Shown here piece after piece: positions 40,338-52,891 of a stretch of 64,000 nucleotides of DNA; the stretch's first letter is position 1, and each line of letters begins with the position of its first letter. The notes below the pieces were generated by a model. The model was not told where the DNA came from, searched no databases, and saw only the letters and a program-made list of their open reading frames with translations. Location: NCBI RefSeq assembly GCF_029017505.1, contig NZ_JAQGEI010000010.1:62001-126000 (forward strand). Direction: 5' to 3'. This stretch comes from Sedimenticola hydrogenitrophicus (GTDB taxonomy: Bacteria; Pseudomonadota; Gammaproteobacteria; Chromatiales; Chromatiaceae). The position numbers and the translations under genes were made by a program.

Positions 40338-40438
40338 GGATCTGCCTGCTTACTTGTCGGGACGCCGTAAACCCATCCCTGGGGGCTTGCCGCGGCCATC
40401 CATGGCCGCGGACACCCGTCAAGCAAACAGTCAGATCC
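40338..40438. repeat. 101-bp imperfect palindrome
   Basis: GGATCTGCCTGCTTACTTGTC at the left end pairs, with mismatches, to CAAGCAAACAGTCAGATCC at the right. The centre is CCGCGGCCATCCATGGCCGCGG. It fills the gap between aroA and ligA (40287-40533), where no gene is seen. The CCATCCATGG core resembles that of the family-B MITE. Confidence 0.65.
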
Positions 40439-40533
40439 ACTTTCGCAAGCAGTTGCGTATTTAACTGACGTGGCCAGGCATTAAGATACGGGACAGGTAA
40501 TGTCGTCGAACGCCAATCGCGGCGAGCACCGCC

Positions 40534-43376
<2,843 letters not shown>

Positions 43377-43478
43377 TCGTTTACAGATTCACTGGAGTTG
43401 TGTTGTGCGATTGATAGTACAGCGCCCCTGGCGTTTTTTGTACGCTTTTCGTCAATTCAGCAAGGCCCACGGGCGTGC

Positions 43479-46400
43479 CTACATGGCCGCCAGTGCGGCC
43501 GCCTCCGAGATATCCACCGAGACCAGGCGCGATACGCCCGGCTCATGCATGGTGACGCCGGTAAGCTGGTTGGCGATCTCCATGGTGATCTTGTTATGAC
43601 TGATGAAGATGAACTGCACCTGCTCCGACATGGACTTCACCAGTTCGCAGAAACGTCCCACGTTGGCATCGTCGAGCGGCGCATCCACCTCGTCGAGCAT
43701 ACAGAACGGCGCCGGATTCAGTTCAAAGATGGCGAACACCAGGGCCACCGCGGTGAGCGCCTTTTCGCCGCCGGAGAGCAGATGGATGCTGGAATTGCGT
43801 TTGCCGGGCGGCCGGGCCATGACCGTGACGCCGGTGTCCAGCAGGTCCTCGCCGGTCAGCTGCAGATAGGCGTGCCCGCCACCGAACAGGCGCGGAAACT
43901 TCTCCTGCAGGCCGATATTGACCTTGTCGAAGGTCTCCCTGAAGCGGGTGCGGGTCTCCCGGTCGATCTTGCGGATGGCGTTCTCCAGGGTCTCCAGCGA
44001 TTCGGTCACATCGGCATGCTGGGCATCCAGGTATTTCATCCGTTCGGACTGCTCCTGGTACTCATCGATGGCCGCCAGGTTGATCGGGCCGAGACGGCGG
44101 ATGCGGGCATCCATCTGCTCCACCTGCTGCTGCCACTCCTCGATACCGGCCTCGCCCGGCAGTTCCAGGAACAGCTGTTCACGCTGGAAGCCGGTCTCCT
44201 TCAGCTGCTCTTCCACGGTCTTGCAGCGGATCAGCACCTCCTGCCGCCCCATCCGCGCCTGATCCATAATGGTACGCTGACGCATCACCTCCTGTTCGCA
44301 GGCCGAACGTTCCTGCTCCAGCCGCCGGACCCGGACATCGATCTCTTCCAGGGTGGCGCGCGCCCTGGCCAGCTCCGCCTCCACCTCGACCCGCAGGGCC
44401 AGTTGCTGTTCCAAGGCCTCGCCCTTCTCCAGCAGCGGCTCCTGCCCCTCTTCCAGGGCCTGCATCAGCTCCTCGCGACGCGTTGTCAGGTGCGCCAGCT
44501 GGCCCTGCATGCGCTCCAGACTCTGGGTCAGGGAGGCGTGGGAGCTGCGCATGGATTCGATCTGCAGGGCGACGGCATGGGCCTGGTTGCGCTGCCGGTG
44601 GGACTCCTCGCGGATCTCATTCAGGGTCCGGCTGAGGCTCTCCCGCTGCTGCACCAGCAGTTCCCGTCGTTCGCCCAGGGTCTCCATCTCGTCCAGGGCG
44701 GCATGCAGACGCGCCCGCGACAGCTCCAGCTCCTCCCGGTCCGCCTCGGCCTGCTCGCGCAGCTCATCCATCTCGCGCTGAATGGTTTCACCCCGGTGTT
44801 TCAGATGCTCGGCACGGGTACGCTTGCCGGTCAGTTGCGAGCGCAGCTCGGAGAGTCCCCGGTTCACCTCGTTGAGCTGTTTCTGGGCCTGTTCCTTCTC
44901 CTGTTCCGCCGCATGCAGCCGCTCACGCCCCTCGGCCAGCGCCGCCGCGGCCTGCTCCGCCTGCGCCTCCAACTGGTCGATCCGCTCACCCAGCTGGCGG
45001 ATCTCCTGTTCACGCGCCAGCACACCGGATGTCTCGTCCTCGCCCCGGCTCAGGCGCAACCAGTTGCGGCCCAGCCAGACACCCTCCGGGGTGATTACCG
45101 ATTCATCGGCTTGCAGGCTGCCGCGCAGGGCATAGGCCTGGGCCAGGTCGGCCGCCGTGCGTACCTTGCCCAGCAGCCCGGCCAGTGACCAGGGCGCCTG
45201 GACCCGGTGCAGCAGCGCATCGGCCGCGGCAGCCGGGGCCTCCCCGGTGATGCTGGTATCGAACAGGCTGAGGGCGCCGCTCTCAAAGGTGTCCAGGACA
45301 CCCTGCAGGTCATTCAGCCCGGCACGGCAGACCGACTGCAGATGGAAGCCCAGAACGGTCTCCACCGCCCGCTGCCAGCCGGACTCCACCTCGATCTCCT
45401 GGGCCAGCCGGGAGGCCTTTCCCAGACCCTGGTCCTCCAGCCACTCGGTGACCGCGTGCTCCTGTTTGCCCAGGGCAGCCTGCTGCAGCGCCTCCAGCGA
45501 GGCATACCGGCCGCGTGCCGTCTGCAGTGCCGCGCGGGCCTCGTCCAGCAGCTGCCCGGTCTGCAGGTTGGCCTGGCGAATCGTGGTGATGCTGTCGGCC
45601 GCTGTGGTCAGATTTTCCTGCAGCAGCGTCGACTGCTCTTCGCGCTCCTGCTCCTGCAGCTCCAGGATCTGGATACTCTCCAGTAGCGGCTGGTCGTTGA
45701 GCCGTTCCAGCTCTTCCATGAAGCGTTCCAGCCGTTTCTGCGTCTGGCTACCCTTGTCATCCAGGTGATTGATCCGGGTACGCTCGACCTGGGCGGTCTG
45801 GGCCGGTTCCGCCGCCTGGTGATTGAAGCGCTCCCACTCATTCTGCCAGGCCTGCATGGCCTGCTCGGCGTCCGCCAGCCGGGTGGCGGACTCCAGTTCT
45901 ATCTCCCGCGCCTGTTCCAGCAGCGGTTCCTGCTCTTCCAGGCTGGCGTTCAGCTCTTCGAGGCGCGCCTCGTCCTGCTGGCGGTGGTCGCTGGACTCCT
46001 GCCACGCCTGCTCGGTCTGGTGCAGATCATGTTCGAATTGGGCACGACTCTCCTTGGCGTACTGGATCGACTGCTCCAGGCGGGCGATCTCGCTGCCGAC
46101 CGCGTAGAAACGCCCCTGCACCTCGTTGAAATTGTCATTGGCCTCGGTATGGCCGCTGCGATCGCGTTCGATATCCGCTTCCAGACGCCGCTGCCGGGCG
46201 ACCACCGCCTCCAGGTCGGTCTCCTGCTCCAGGATCTCCTTGTCGCGGCGTTTGATGTCGTCATCCATACCGCGCCAGCGCAGGGCCAGCAGCTCGGCCT
46301 GCAGGCGCCGTTCCTGCTCCTTATACTCCTTGTAACGCTCGGCGGTATTGGCCTGGCGCTGCAGGTGCTGCAGCTGCTTGGCGATCTCCTCGCGCAGGTC

Positions 46401-46985
46401 GTTCAACCGGTCCAGGTTCTCCTTGGTGCGACGAATCCGGTTTTCGGTATCGCGCCGTCGCTCCTTGTATTTGGAGATGCCGGCCGCCTCCTCGAGGAAG
46501 GCGCGCAGGTCTTCCGGGCGCGCCTCGATCAGCCGTGAGATCATGCCCTGTTCGATAATGGAGTAGCTGCGCGGACCCAGGCCGGTACCAAGGAACAGGT
46601 CGGTGATGTCGCGCCGGCGGCAGCGCCCCCCGTTCATAAAATAGTTCGACTGACCGTCGCGGGAGACCTGGCGCTTGACCGAGATGGTACTGTACTGGGC
46701 ATACTGGCCGCCGGCGGTGCCGTCGCTGTTGTCAAACACCAGCTCGATACTGGCCGTGCCGACCGGCTTGCGGCTGGTGGAGCCGTTGAAGATCACGTCC
46801 GCCATCGACTCGCCACGCAGCATCTTGGCGGAACTCTCCCCCATCACCCAGCGTACCGCGTCGATAACGTTGGATTTGCCACAGCCATTCGGCCCCACAA
46901 TGCCGACCAGATTGCTCGGCATATATACGGTCGTCGGATCGACAAAGGATTTGAATCCGGCCAGTTTGATCTTCTCTAATCGCAT
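43479..46985 (-). CDS. smc: Chromosome segregation protein SMC
   Basis: A 1168-residue SMC ATPase. The start is taken at the ATG giving MRLEKIKLAGFKSFVDPT; an upstream start at 47021 adds 12 residues without family support. Walker A is GPNGCGKSN near residue 35. Long coiled coils flank a hinge around residues 500-660. The ABC signature LLSGGEKALTAVALVFA and Walker B (PFCMLDEVDAPLDD) lie at the C-terminus. It shapes and segregates the chromosome. It is first in smc-zipA-ligA. No kleisin genes (scpA/B) are in view. Confidence 0.96.
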   Translation of the reverse strand: MRLEKIKLAGFKSFVDPTTVYMPSNLVGIVGPNGCGKSNVIDAVRWVMGESSAKMLRGESMADVIFNGSTSRKPVGTASIELVFDNSDGTAGGQYAQYSTISVKRQVSRDGQSNYFMNGGRCRRRDITDLFLGTGLGPRSYSIIEQGMISRLIEARPEDLRAFLEEAAGISKYKERRRDTENRIRRTKENLDRLNDLREEIAKQLQHLQRQANTAERYKEYKEQERRLQAELLALRWRGMDDDIKRRDKEILEQETDLEAVVARQRRLEADIERDRSGHTEANDNFNEVQGRFYAVGSEIARLEQSIQYAKESRAQFEHDLHQTEQAWQESSDHRQQDEARLEELNASLEEQEPLLEQAREIELESATRLADAEQAMQAWQNEWERFNHQAAEPAQTAQVERTRINHLDDKGSQTQKRLERFMEELERLNDQPLLESIQILELQEQEREEQSTLLQENLTTAADSITTIRQANLQTGQLLDEARAALQTARGRYASLEALQQAALGKQEHAVTEWLEDQGLGKASRLAQEIEVESGWQRAVETVLGFHLQSVCRAGLNDLQGVLDTFESGALSLFDTSITGEAPAAAADALLHRVQAPWSLAGLLGKVRTAADLAQAYALRGSLQADESVITPEGVWLGRNWLRLSRGEDETSGVLAREQEIRQLGERIDQLEAQAEQAAAALAEGRERLHAAEQEKEQAQKQLNEVNRGLSELRSQLTGKRTRAEHLKHRGETIQREMDELREQAEADREELELSRARLHAALDEMETLGERRELLVQQRESLSRTLNEIREESHRQRNQAHAVALQIESMRSSHASLTQSLERMQGQLAHLTTRREELMQALEEGQEPLLEKGEALEQQLALRVEVEAELARARATLEEIDVRVRRLEQERSACEQEVMRQRTIMDQARMGRQEVLIRCKTVEEQLKETGFQREQLFLELPGEAGIEEWQQQVEQMDARIRRLGPINLAAIDEYQEQSERMKYLDAQHADVTESLETLENAIRKIDRETRTRFRETFDKVNIGLQEKFPRLFGGGHAYLQLTGEDLLDTGVTVMARPPGKRNSSIHLLSGGEKALTAVALVFAIFELNPAPFCMLDEVDAPLDDANVGRFCELVKSMSEQVQFIFISHNKITMEIANQLTGVTMHEPGVSRLVSVDISEAAALAAM

Positions 46986-47077
46986 AGACTCGGTAACATA
47001 CAGACAGGCGGCCCCGGACACAAGCGAACCGGGTCAGGTTGTTTTACTTTAAATAGTGTATTTATCTTATTGATTAT

Positions 47078-47108
47078 TAACTATAATTACTTGTAATAGT
47101 TAATATTT
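47078..47108. promoter_or_regulatory. AT-rich palindrome upstream of queF and smc
   Basis: ATTAACTAT and ATAGTTAAT are perfect 9-bp arms about 11 bp apart, with inner ATTAC / GTAAT also complementary. It lies in the divergent smc/queF promoter region and could be an operator. No known regulator motif was recognised. Confidence 0.4.
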
Positions 47109-47196
47109 TTCCGGTCGGCGCGGGCGCTCGCTTCAGACCGGCCCGCAACTCCCGTATAATCGCCGAATTTCTTCCACAGATCGAGTACATTCGCAC

Positions 47197-47586
47197 ATGC
47201 CAAGCCAACCCAGCAAGACCCTGGAAACCTTCGACAATCCGCAGCCGGAGAGGGACTACACCATCCGCATCGAGGTACCGGAGTTCACCTGTCTCTGCCC
47301 CAAGACCGGGCAACCCGATTTTGCCGAGCTCACCATCGAGTACATCGCCGACAAGCTCTGCGTCGAGCTGAAGGCACTGAAGCTGTATGCCTGGTCATTC
47401 CGCGATGAGGGGGCGTTTCACGAGGCGGTGACCAACCGGATCCTGAATGATCTGGTGGCGGCCACCCAGCCCCGCTTCATGCGCCTGACCGCCGACTTCA
47501 ATGTGCGTGGCGGTATCTATACCACGGTGGTCGCCGAACACCGGGCGGAAAACTGGCAGCCGCCGGTGCCGGTCACCCTGCCCTGA
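47197..47586 (+). CDS. queF: NADPH-dependent 7-cyano-7-deazaguanine reductase
   Basis: A 129-residue unimodular QueF that reduces preQ0 to preQ1 in queuosine synthesis. The catalytic Cys is in [19 protein letters not shown], with Asp in PDF. The QueF motif is [20 protein letters not shown] and the substrate Glu follows. The length matches the short Bacillus-type form rather than the 280-residue E. coli form. Confidence 0.95.
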   Translation: MPSQPSKTLETFDNPQPERDYTIRIEVPEFTCLCPKTGQPDFAELTIEYIADKLCVELKALKLYAWSFRDEGAFHEAVTNRILNDLVAATQPRFMRLTADFNVRGGIYTTVVAEHRAENWQPPVPVTLP

Positions 47587-47623
47587 GCTAATTTCCGAGC
47601 TTTTTCCCAAGGCCGCGGTTCAC

Positions 47624-47680
47624 GGCGGACACGGTCCGCCCTAGGGTCATCATGATCCTATAGGGCGGAGCGTGTCCGCC
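47624..47680. repeat. 57-bp palindrome between queF and rdgC
   Basis: GGCGGACACGGTCCGCCCTA mirrors TAGGGCGGAGCGTGTCCGCC with one mismatch pair, around GGGTCATCATGATCC. It lies between two convergent genes and may serve as a bidirectional terminator or be a dispersed repeat of the GGCGGACACG type. Confidence 0.65.
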
Positions 47681-47706
47681 AAGACCACCCCACAGAGGCC
47701 GACGGC

Positions 47707-48618
47707 TCAGGTCTCCTCGGCCAGCCCGCCGCAGGTCTCCACCAGCCGGGCGATGAAGCGCCGCAGCTCCAGGCTCATCAGGGCAAAATCCACATCGAAG
47801 CGGGTGGCCGCATCTTCGGCCTCGGCCGAGGCCGCCTCCTCCAGGATCAGATCGAGGAATTTCAGGCGCTTTATCGACAGGTCATCGGACAGCACAAATC
47901 CCAGCCGCTCGCCCCACTCCAGGGCCAGTTTGACCACCTGCTTGCCGGCCTCCAGGTGGGTACGCAGCTCATCGCCCTCCAGATCCTGCTGCTTGCAGCG
48001 GATGATTCCCCCCGCTTCGACCGTATCCCGCAGCTCGCACTCATCCTGAATCAGGAACTCCGCCGATGACTCAGCGCCGTTCAGCCAGGCGGTCATCACC
48101 GACGCCGGTGCCTGGGCCACATCCAACGGCTTGGCCGGCAAGGTACCCAGCGTCTCACGCAACAGGCTGACCAGCTCCTCCGCCCGCTTGGCACTGGAGG
48201 CATCCACCACCAGCCAGTTCGCTTCGGTGTCGATATAGGCGTAGTGGCGGGATGATTTGACAAAGGCGCGCGGCAACAGCTCGAAAATCAATTCATCCTT
48301 GAGCTCTTCGCGCTCCTTGCGCCGGACCTTGCGCGCCTCCGCCTCTTCGAGCGCGGCAATCTTCTCGTCCAGCAGTTCGCGGACCACGGAGGCGGGAAGC
48401 AGCCGCTCTTCGCGCCGCGCACAGATCATGACGCAGCCGTTTGCCGCGTGGGTCAGCAACTCCGCACCCCGGCCGAGTGGCGGCTGCCAGCCGAAGGAAG
48501 AGAGTTCGAGGCTGCCACAATCCCTTGCCGCGCGTTCGGTCAGCTGTTCATGCAATGCTTCGGGGGTCTGTTCGAAAGGGGTGAGGAGCTTGAATATCTG
48601 GAGGTTCTTGAACCACAT
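47707..48618 (-). CDS. rdgC: Recombination-associated protein RdgC
   Basis: A 303-residue ring-forming DNA-binding protein that restrains RecA. It starts MWFKNLQIFKLLTPF and has the typical FGWQPPLGR, RREERLLPASVVRELL and PRAFVKSSRHYAYID segments. The helical second half contains SSAEFLIQDECELRD and GFVLSDDLSIKRLKFLDLI. The length is normal. It is convergent with queF. Confidence 0.96.
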   Translation of the reverse strand: MWFKNLQIFKLLTPFEQTPEALHEQLTERAARDCGSLELSSFGWQPPLGRGAELLTHAANGCVMICARREERLLPASVVRELLDEKIAALEEAEARKVRRKEREELKDELIFELLPRAFVKSSRHYAYIDTEANWLVVDASSAKRAEELVSLLRETLGTLPAKPLDVAQAPASVMTAWLNGAESSAEFLIQDECELRDTVEAGGIIRCKQQDLEGDELRTHLEAGKQVVKLALEWGERLGFVLSDDLSIKRLKFLDLILEEAASAEAEDAATRFDVDFALMSLELRRFIARLVETCGGLAEET

Positions 48619-48704
48619 GCCGGTATAGTTTCCTGCAAAAAGCCGGCATTATCCCGGAACCGCGCTTACCTATCCAGCGTCAATCTTGTGATCTGCAGCC
48701 CTAA

Positions 48705-49796
48705 TCACCAACCGCCCATGCGCACCGGCACCCGTTTCGCGCCCCAGCTTCCGGGGGTCTCCTCAAATACCCCGGGACAGGCGGTGCCGCAGTACGCACA
48801 GTGACCATCCGCCGTGAGGTGCCACTCGCCCAGTTCGTACCAGTCACGCTCGATCAGCAGCTTGCCGCAACCGGTGCAGTAGGTGCTGCCGCCGCCGGCG
48901 TCATGCACATTGCCGGTGTAGGCGTAGTGCACCCCATTGCTCAGGGCGATCTCCCGGGCACGCGTCAGGGTCTCCGGCGGGGTGGGCGGATGATCCAGCA
49001 TCTTCCAGTCGGGATGGAAGGCGGAGAAGTGCATCGGCACGTCCGGGCCGAGATTCTCCACCACCCAGCGGGTCATCTGGTTCAGCTCTTCGTCGCTGTC
49101 GTTTTCCCCAGGAATCAGCAGGTTGGTCAGCTCGAACCAGACCCGGGTCTGCTCCTTCAGGTAAACCAGGGTGTCCAGTACCGGCTGCAGGTGAGCGCCG
49201 GTCAACTTGTGGTAGAACTTATCGCTGAAGGATTTCAGATCGACATTGGCGGCGTCCATGTACTTATAAAACTCCACCCGCGGTTCCGGCGAGATATAGC
49301 CTGCCGTCACCGCGACTGCCTTGATTCCCAGTTCATGACAGGCGATCGCGGTATCCACGGCATACTCCATGAAGATCACCGGATCGTTATAGGTAAAGGC
49401 GACACTGCGGCAGCCCAACCGACTGGCCCTGGCGGCGATATCCGCCGGCATGGCGGCATCGGCCAGGGTGTCCATTTCGCGGGATTTGCTCATGTCCCAG
49501 TTCTGGCAGAACCGGCAGCTCAGGTTGCAGCCCGCCGTGCCGAATGACAGGACCGGGGTGCCCGGCAGATAGTGGTTCAGCGGCTTCTTCTCGATCGGAT
49601 CGATACAGAAACCGCTGGAACGCCCATAGGTGGTGAGGACGATCTTGCCGTCATGACAGGCGCGCACGAAACAGAGCCCCTGCTGCCCCTCCTTGATTTT
49701 GCACTCGCGCGGACAGAGATCGCATTGCACCCGGGTCTCATCGACCCGATGCCAGTACTTGGTGGGATAATCGGTGACCGTCGCCGGCATCTTCAA
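48705..49796 (-). CDS. amrS: AmmeMemoRadiSam system radical SAM enzyme
   Basis: A 363-residue radical SAM protein of the AmrS group, related to pyruvate-formate-lyase activases. The cluster motif is CNLSCRFC. An N-terminal Cys set (CDLCPRECKIKEGQQGLCF) and a C-terminal one (CTGCGK...CAYCGTACPG) suggest extra metal sites. TYNDPVIFMEY and VTAGYISPEPR are family segments. Its partners amrB and amrA are 3.5 kb away on the other strand. The reaction of this three-gene system was not known to me. Downstream is rdgC. Confidence 0.92.
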   Translation of the reverse strand: MKMPATVTDYPTKYWHRVDETRVQCDLCPRECKIKEGQQGLCFVRACHDGKIVLTTYGRSSGFCIDPIEKKPLNHYLPGTPVLSFGTAGCNLSCRFCQNWDMSKSREMDTLADAAMPADIAARASRLGCRSVAFTYNDPVIFMEYAVDTAIACHELGIKAVAVTAGYISPEPRVEFYKYMDAANVDLKSFSDKFYHKLTGAHLQPVLDTLVYLKEQTRVWFELTNLLIPGENDSDEELNQMTRWVVENLGPDVPMHFSAFHPDWKMLDHPPTPPETLTRAREIALSNGVHYAYTGNVHDAGGGSTYCTGCGKLLIERDWYELGEWHLTADGHCAYCGTACPGVFEETPGSWGAKRVPVRMGGW

Positions 49797-49864
49797 CCTC
49801 CGCGATCTGAACCGCCCAGTGGATGCAGACCCTATATCAAAATCCTAGACCAATGGGGCATGGA

Positions 49865-51316
49865 TCACCAGCTCTCCGCGACCGGCACCGCGCAACGTAC
49901 CAGGGTCCCCCCGCCCGCGGCCGGGGTAATACTGAGCCGGGCGCCGATGCTATTCGCCCGATATCGCATGATACGCAACCCCAGGCATTTCCCGGGGTTC
50001 TGCTCCGGTCCGATGCCGATCCCGTTGTCCCGCACACTCAACATCAGGCCGTCGGGACCACCCTCCAGACTGACCTCGACCCGTTGCGGCAGCCCGTGCC
50101 TGACGGCGTTGTGCAGCGCCTCCTGGGCGATGCGGTAGAGCTGCATCGCCACGGTGCTGTTCTCGACCCGTACCGGGCCGGCATGTCGGCAGTGGCACGC
50201 TACTCCACTGCTGAGGCGGACCCGGTCGGTGAGCTTGACCAGCGCATCCACCAGCCCCTCGGGATCAAACTCGACCGGGATCAGATCACGGGCGATGGCA
50301 CGGCTCTCCTCCAGTGCGGCCTGCAGATGTCCCCCGAGCTCCTTCAGATCCCCCGCCAGCTCCTTCAGGCCACCGGCGTCCAGCCGGTGCTGAATACTGC
50401 GCGCCAGCATGGAGAGTGCGGTCAGCTGCTGGCCGAGACCGTCGTGGATCTCGCGCCCGATGCGCTCCTGCTCGGCGGTGCTCGCTTCGATAATCCTCCG
50501 CTCCAACGATTTGCGTTCGCTGATATCACGGACGAAGGCAAAAAGCAGACCGCCCCCCCCCGGCGAGTAGGAGACGTTGATCTCCACTGGCCAGACCTTG
50601 CCATCCCGGGTGCGTTGGCGGGTTTCGAACAGATGACAGCCCTGGCACACCACCGTCTCGATATGTTTTTTTATCTCCTCCTGCGACTCCCGGGCAGCCA
50701 GGTCGGCAACCTCCATGCTGAGCAGCTCCTCCCGGCTGTAGCCCGAACGACGCACATAGGCATCATTGACGGCCAGAAGGCGGCCCTCCCTGTCCAGCAT
50801 CCAGAAACCGTCCTCGGCGGTCTCGATCACCGCGCGGTAGCGGGCCTCCTGTTCGGCGAGCGCTTGCTCGCCCTGCTTGCGCGCCTGGATATCCTCCATG
50901 ACCGCGATGAAGCAGGTCACTTTACCCCGCGCATCGCGGACCCCGGTGAGCGAAGTCTGCGCCCAGAAGGTCCGGCCGTCCTTGCAGCGGAAACGATTTT
51001 CCATGCTGAAGCTGTCGATCCGGCCCTTGCGCACCCGATCTATCCAGCGCAGCCCCTGTGTCACGTCCTCGGAATGGGTCCACTCGGTGAAGTGGCGGCC
51101 GCACAGCTCTGCCTCGCTATAACCGAGCATCCGTTGCAGCGCCCGGTTCACATGGGTGGGTCTGCCATCCGGGGACACCCGGCAGATGCCGACCGGTGCC
51201 TGCTCGAACAGGGCACGGAATCCCCCCTCGCTCTCGCACAGGCGTCGATTCTCCGCTTCCAGTGCGGCAATCCGCTGCCACGGGTCCGTCATGGAGGGAG
51301 GGGGCCGGTCAATCAT
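49865..51316 (-). CDS. PAS-PAS sensor histidine kinase (NarL-type partner)
   Basis: A 483-residue cytosolic kinase without membrane spans. A short coiled segment is followed by PAS 1 (FRALFEQAPVGICRVSPDGRPTHVN) and PAS 2 (YRAVIETAEDGFWMLDREGRLLAVN). The HisKA_3 dimerisation region has the phosphoacceptor in ERIGREIHDGLGQQLTALS. The HATPase carries NAVRHG and DNGIGIG. This type pairs with LuxR/FixJ-type response regulators; the one 67 bp upstream on the same strand fits. The ligand is unknown; cytosolic PAS domains often sense redox or small molecules. Confidence 0.92.
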   Translation of the reverse strand: MIDRPPPSMTDPWQRIAALEAENRRLCESEGGFRALFEQAPVGICRVSPDGRPTHVNRALQRMLGYSEAELCGRHFTEWTHSEDVTQGLRWIDRVRKGRIDSFSMENRFRCKDGRTFWAQTSLTGVRDARGKVTCFIAVMEDIQARKQGEQALAEQEARYRAVIETAEDGFWMLDREGRLLAVNDAYVRRSGYSREELLSMEVADLAARESQEEIKKHIETVVCQGCHLFETRQRTRDGKVWPVEINVSYSPGGGGLLFAFVRDISERKSLERRIIEASTAEQERIGREIHDGLGQQLTALSMLARSIQHRLDAGGLKELAGDLKELGGHLQAALEESRAIARDLIPVEFDPEGLVDALVKLTDRVRLSSGVACHCRHAGPVRVENSTVAMQLYRIAQEALHNAVRHGLPQRVEVSLEGGPDGLMLSVRDNGIGIGPEQNPGKCLGLRIMRYRANSIGARLSITPAAGGGTLVRCAVPVAESW

Positions 51317-51383
51317 GGCCGATCATCGGATGGGACCGGCGCGGGGATTTGATATGAGCACCCGGATTGCCGCACATAACCGG

Positions 51384-52049
51384 TCAGTTGCGTTCCAGCG
51401 ACCACTGGGTGGCGTAGCGTGATAATTCGGTGGCGGAGAGGAGTTTCAGCTTTTTCTTGATCTTTTCCCGGTGACTCTCCACGGTCTTGACACTGAGGTG
51501 CAGTTGCTCCGCGATCCGTGAGGTGCCGATGCCTTGGCCGATCAAGCTGAACACCTCCAGTTCACGGTCGGTGAGTGCCTCCACGGAACCCAGCTGAACG
51601 CCCCCCTCCGCCTGCAGTACGCGCTGGGTCATGGCATCGCTCAGGTAGATCTCCCCGCGCAGCACCTGGTGCACGGCCTCCACCACATGGTCGGTTGCCT
51701 CCTGTTTGTTGATGTAACCACGGGCGCCCGCTTTCAGTGCGCGTTCGGCGAACAGGGATTCGTCATGCATGGAACAGACCAGCAGACGCACGTCCGGCAG
51801 GCGCATGTGCAGATGTTTGACCAGTTCCAGGCCACTGCCCTCGGCCAGGGAGAGGTCGACGATCACCACGTCCGGGTGCTGGTCGGTCGCCAGGCGCATC
51901 GCCTCGGTGAAACCGGACGCCTCGCCACAGACCGCCAGGTCTGGTTCATCGCCGATCAGCGCCCGAAAGCCGGCGCGCACCAGTGGGTGGTCATCCACGA
52001 TGAGAATCCGCGTCTGCCCTGTAGGTGGTATCAAGTCGTTTTTTGCCAT
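51384..52049 (-). CDS. LuxR/NarL-family response regulator
   Basis: A 221-residue two-domain regulator. The receiver has VDDHPLVRAG, the phosphoacceptor in DVVIVDLSLAEGSG and the INKQEA lysine region. The C-terminal helix-turn-helix is LTDRELEVFSLIGQGIGTSRIAEQLHLSVKTVESHREKIKKKL. It is the likely partner of the downstream PAS kinase. The family-B MITE copy 3 begins 54 bp upstream of its start, so its promoter may lie within or be shortened by the element. Confidence 0.93.
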   Translation of the reverse strand: MAKNDLIPPTGQTRILIVDDHPLVRAGFRALIGDEPDLAVCGEASGFTEAMRLATDQHPDVVIVDLSLAEGSGLELVKHLHMRLPDVRLLVCSMHDESLFAERALKAGARGYINKQEATDHVVEAVHQVLRGEIYLSDAMTQRVLQAEGGVQLGSVEALTDRELEVFSLIGQGIGTSRIAEQLHLSVKTVESHREKIKKKLKLLSATELSRYATQWSLERN

Positions 52050-52102
52050 TGCCAGGATTGCCCGCCTTAGAGTCCGGTTGTGCGTAATTACCCTTTAATC
52101 CC

Positions 52103-52267
52103 TTAGGGCTCGCGCAAGAATAATTCCGTAGTACCGAGGGCGTCACTGGGCCACTCCGGCAAGGCACGCTTTGCAGGCAATGGCTGCTCCCTTGCCAAAA
52201 AGCGTAACACCGCAGGCGGGGTCCAGTGGCGACCGAATACCGGAACTAATTTTTGCGCGAGCCCTTA
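52103..52267 (-). mobile_element. MITE-like element, family B copy 3 (165 bp, internally deleted)
   Basis: In opposite orientation to copies 1 and 2. The ends are GGGCTCGCGCAAGAATAA and TTTTTGCGCGAGCCC, flanked by TTA on both sides. About 50 bp of the palindromic centre (the CCATGGATGG segment) are missing. It sits between the response regulator and the PilZ gene. Confidence 0.88.
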
Positions 52268-52457
52268 GTCCAAGTCCTATTCTAGAGCCAGCCGATAAGC
52301 AGAAATACAGATATACATCAATAAATGTACGGTTAAGACAATCCCCTGATCCCTGAATGGGGGATTCCCCTATCGGGCGGGGCGGTTCTATTTGCCAGAA
52401 TAGGCTAACGCATTGGTTGTAAGGCTATTGCCGAAAAGGGTCTGGGGAACCCTCAAA

Positions 52458-52886
52458 ATGGAATCGCAATCTTGGAGACCCTGCAGCATGGAACATCGCT
52501 ATTGCCCGAGAATCAAGGAATCCCTCGCCGTCAGCCTTTGGCATGGCGGAGAGTGGTGGGGAACCTACACCACGGAAAATATCAGTCTTGACGGCCTGTT
52601 TCTGCAAATCAGTCCGATGGACAAGCACGAGATCATCAGGCTGCGACGCAACCCGCTGGTGAAGATATGCGTGGAGTGCCTCGGCACCAGACACTGTATG
52701 TCGGCATTCGTGGTACACCGCTCGGGACAGGGCCTTGGACTGATGCTGGCCCCGCCAGATAGTGAATACACCAATACGGTCCTGAAGCTGCTGAACCAGC
52801 AGTTGCAGTCGCCGACGCAGAACGTCGTACGCCATGGCAATCGGGAGGATCCCCCTCCACCCTCGATCAGCGGCAGTATCTGGTAA
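52458..52886 (+). CDS. PilZ-domain protein
   Basis: A small cytosolic protein (about 142 residues from the ATG at 52458; an alternative ATG at 52488 gives MEHRYCPRIKE). The PilZ pattern is seen as RYCPRIKE (R-x3-R type) and ENISLDGLFLQ (matching D/N-x-S-x2-G), followed by the beta-barrel strands to about residue 115. It probably binds cyclic di-GMP. The tail is polar. The following response-regulator remnant starts 6 bp after its stop, suggesting a former two-gene unit. Confidence 0.75.
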   Translation: MESQSWRPCSMEHRYCPRIKESLAVSLWHGGEWWGTYTTENISLDGLFLQISPMDKHEIIRLRRNPLVKICVECLGTRHCMSAFVVHRSGQGLGLMLAPPDSEYTNTVLKLLNQQLQSPTQNVVRHGNREDPPPPSISGSIW

Positions 52887-52891
52887 AGGCG

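Noticed and set aside
50625-50670. CQGCH in the second PAS domain, resembling a c-type haem motif
   Set aside because: The kinase has no signal peptide or membrane span, so cytochrome c maturation would not act on it; probably chance or a redox Cys pair at most.
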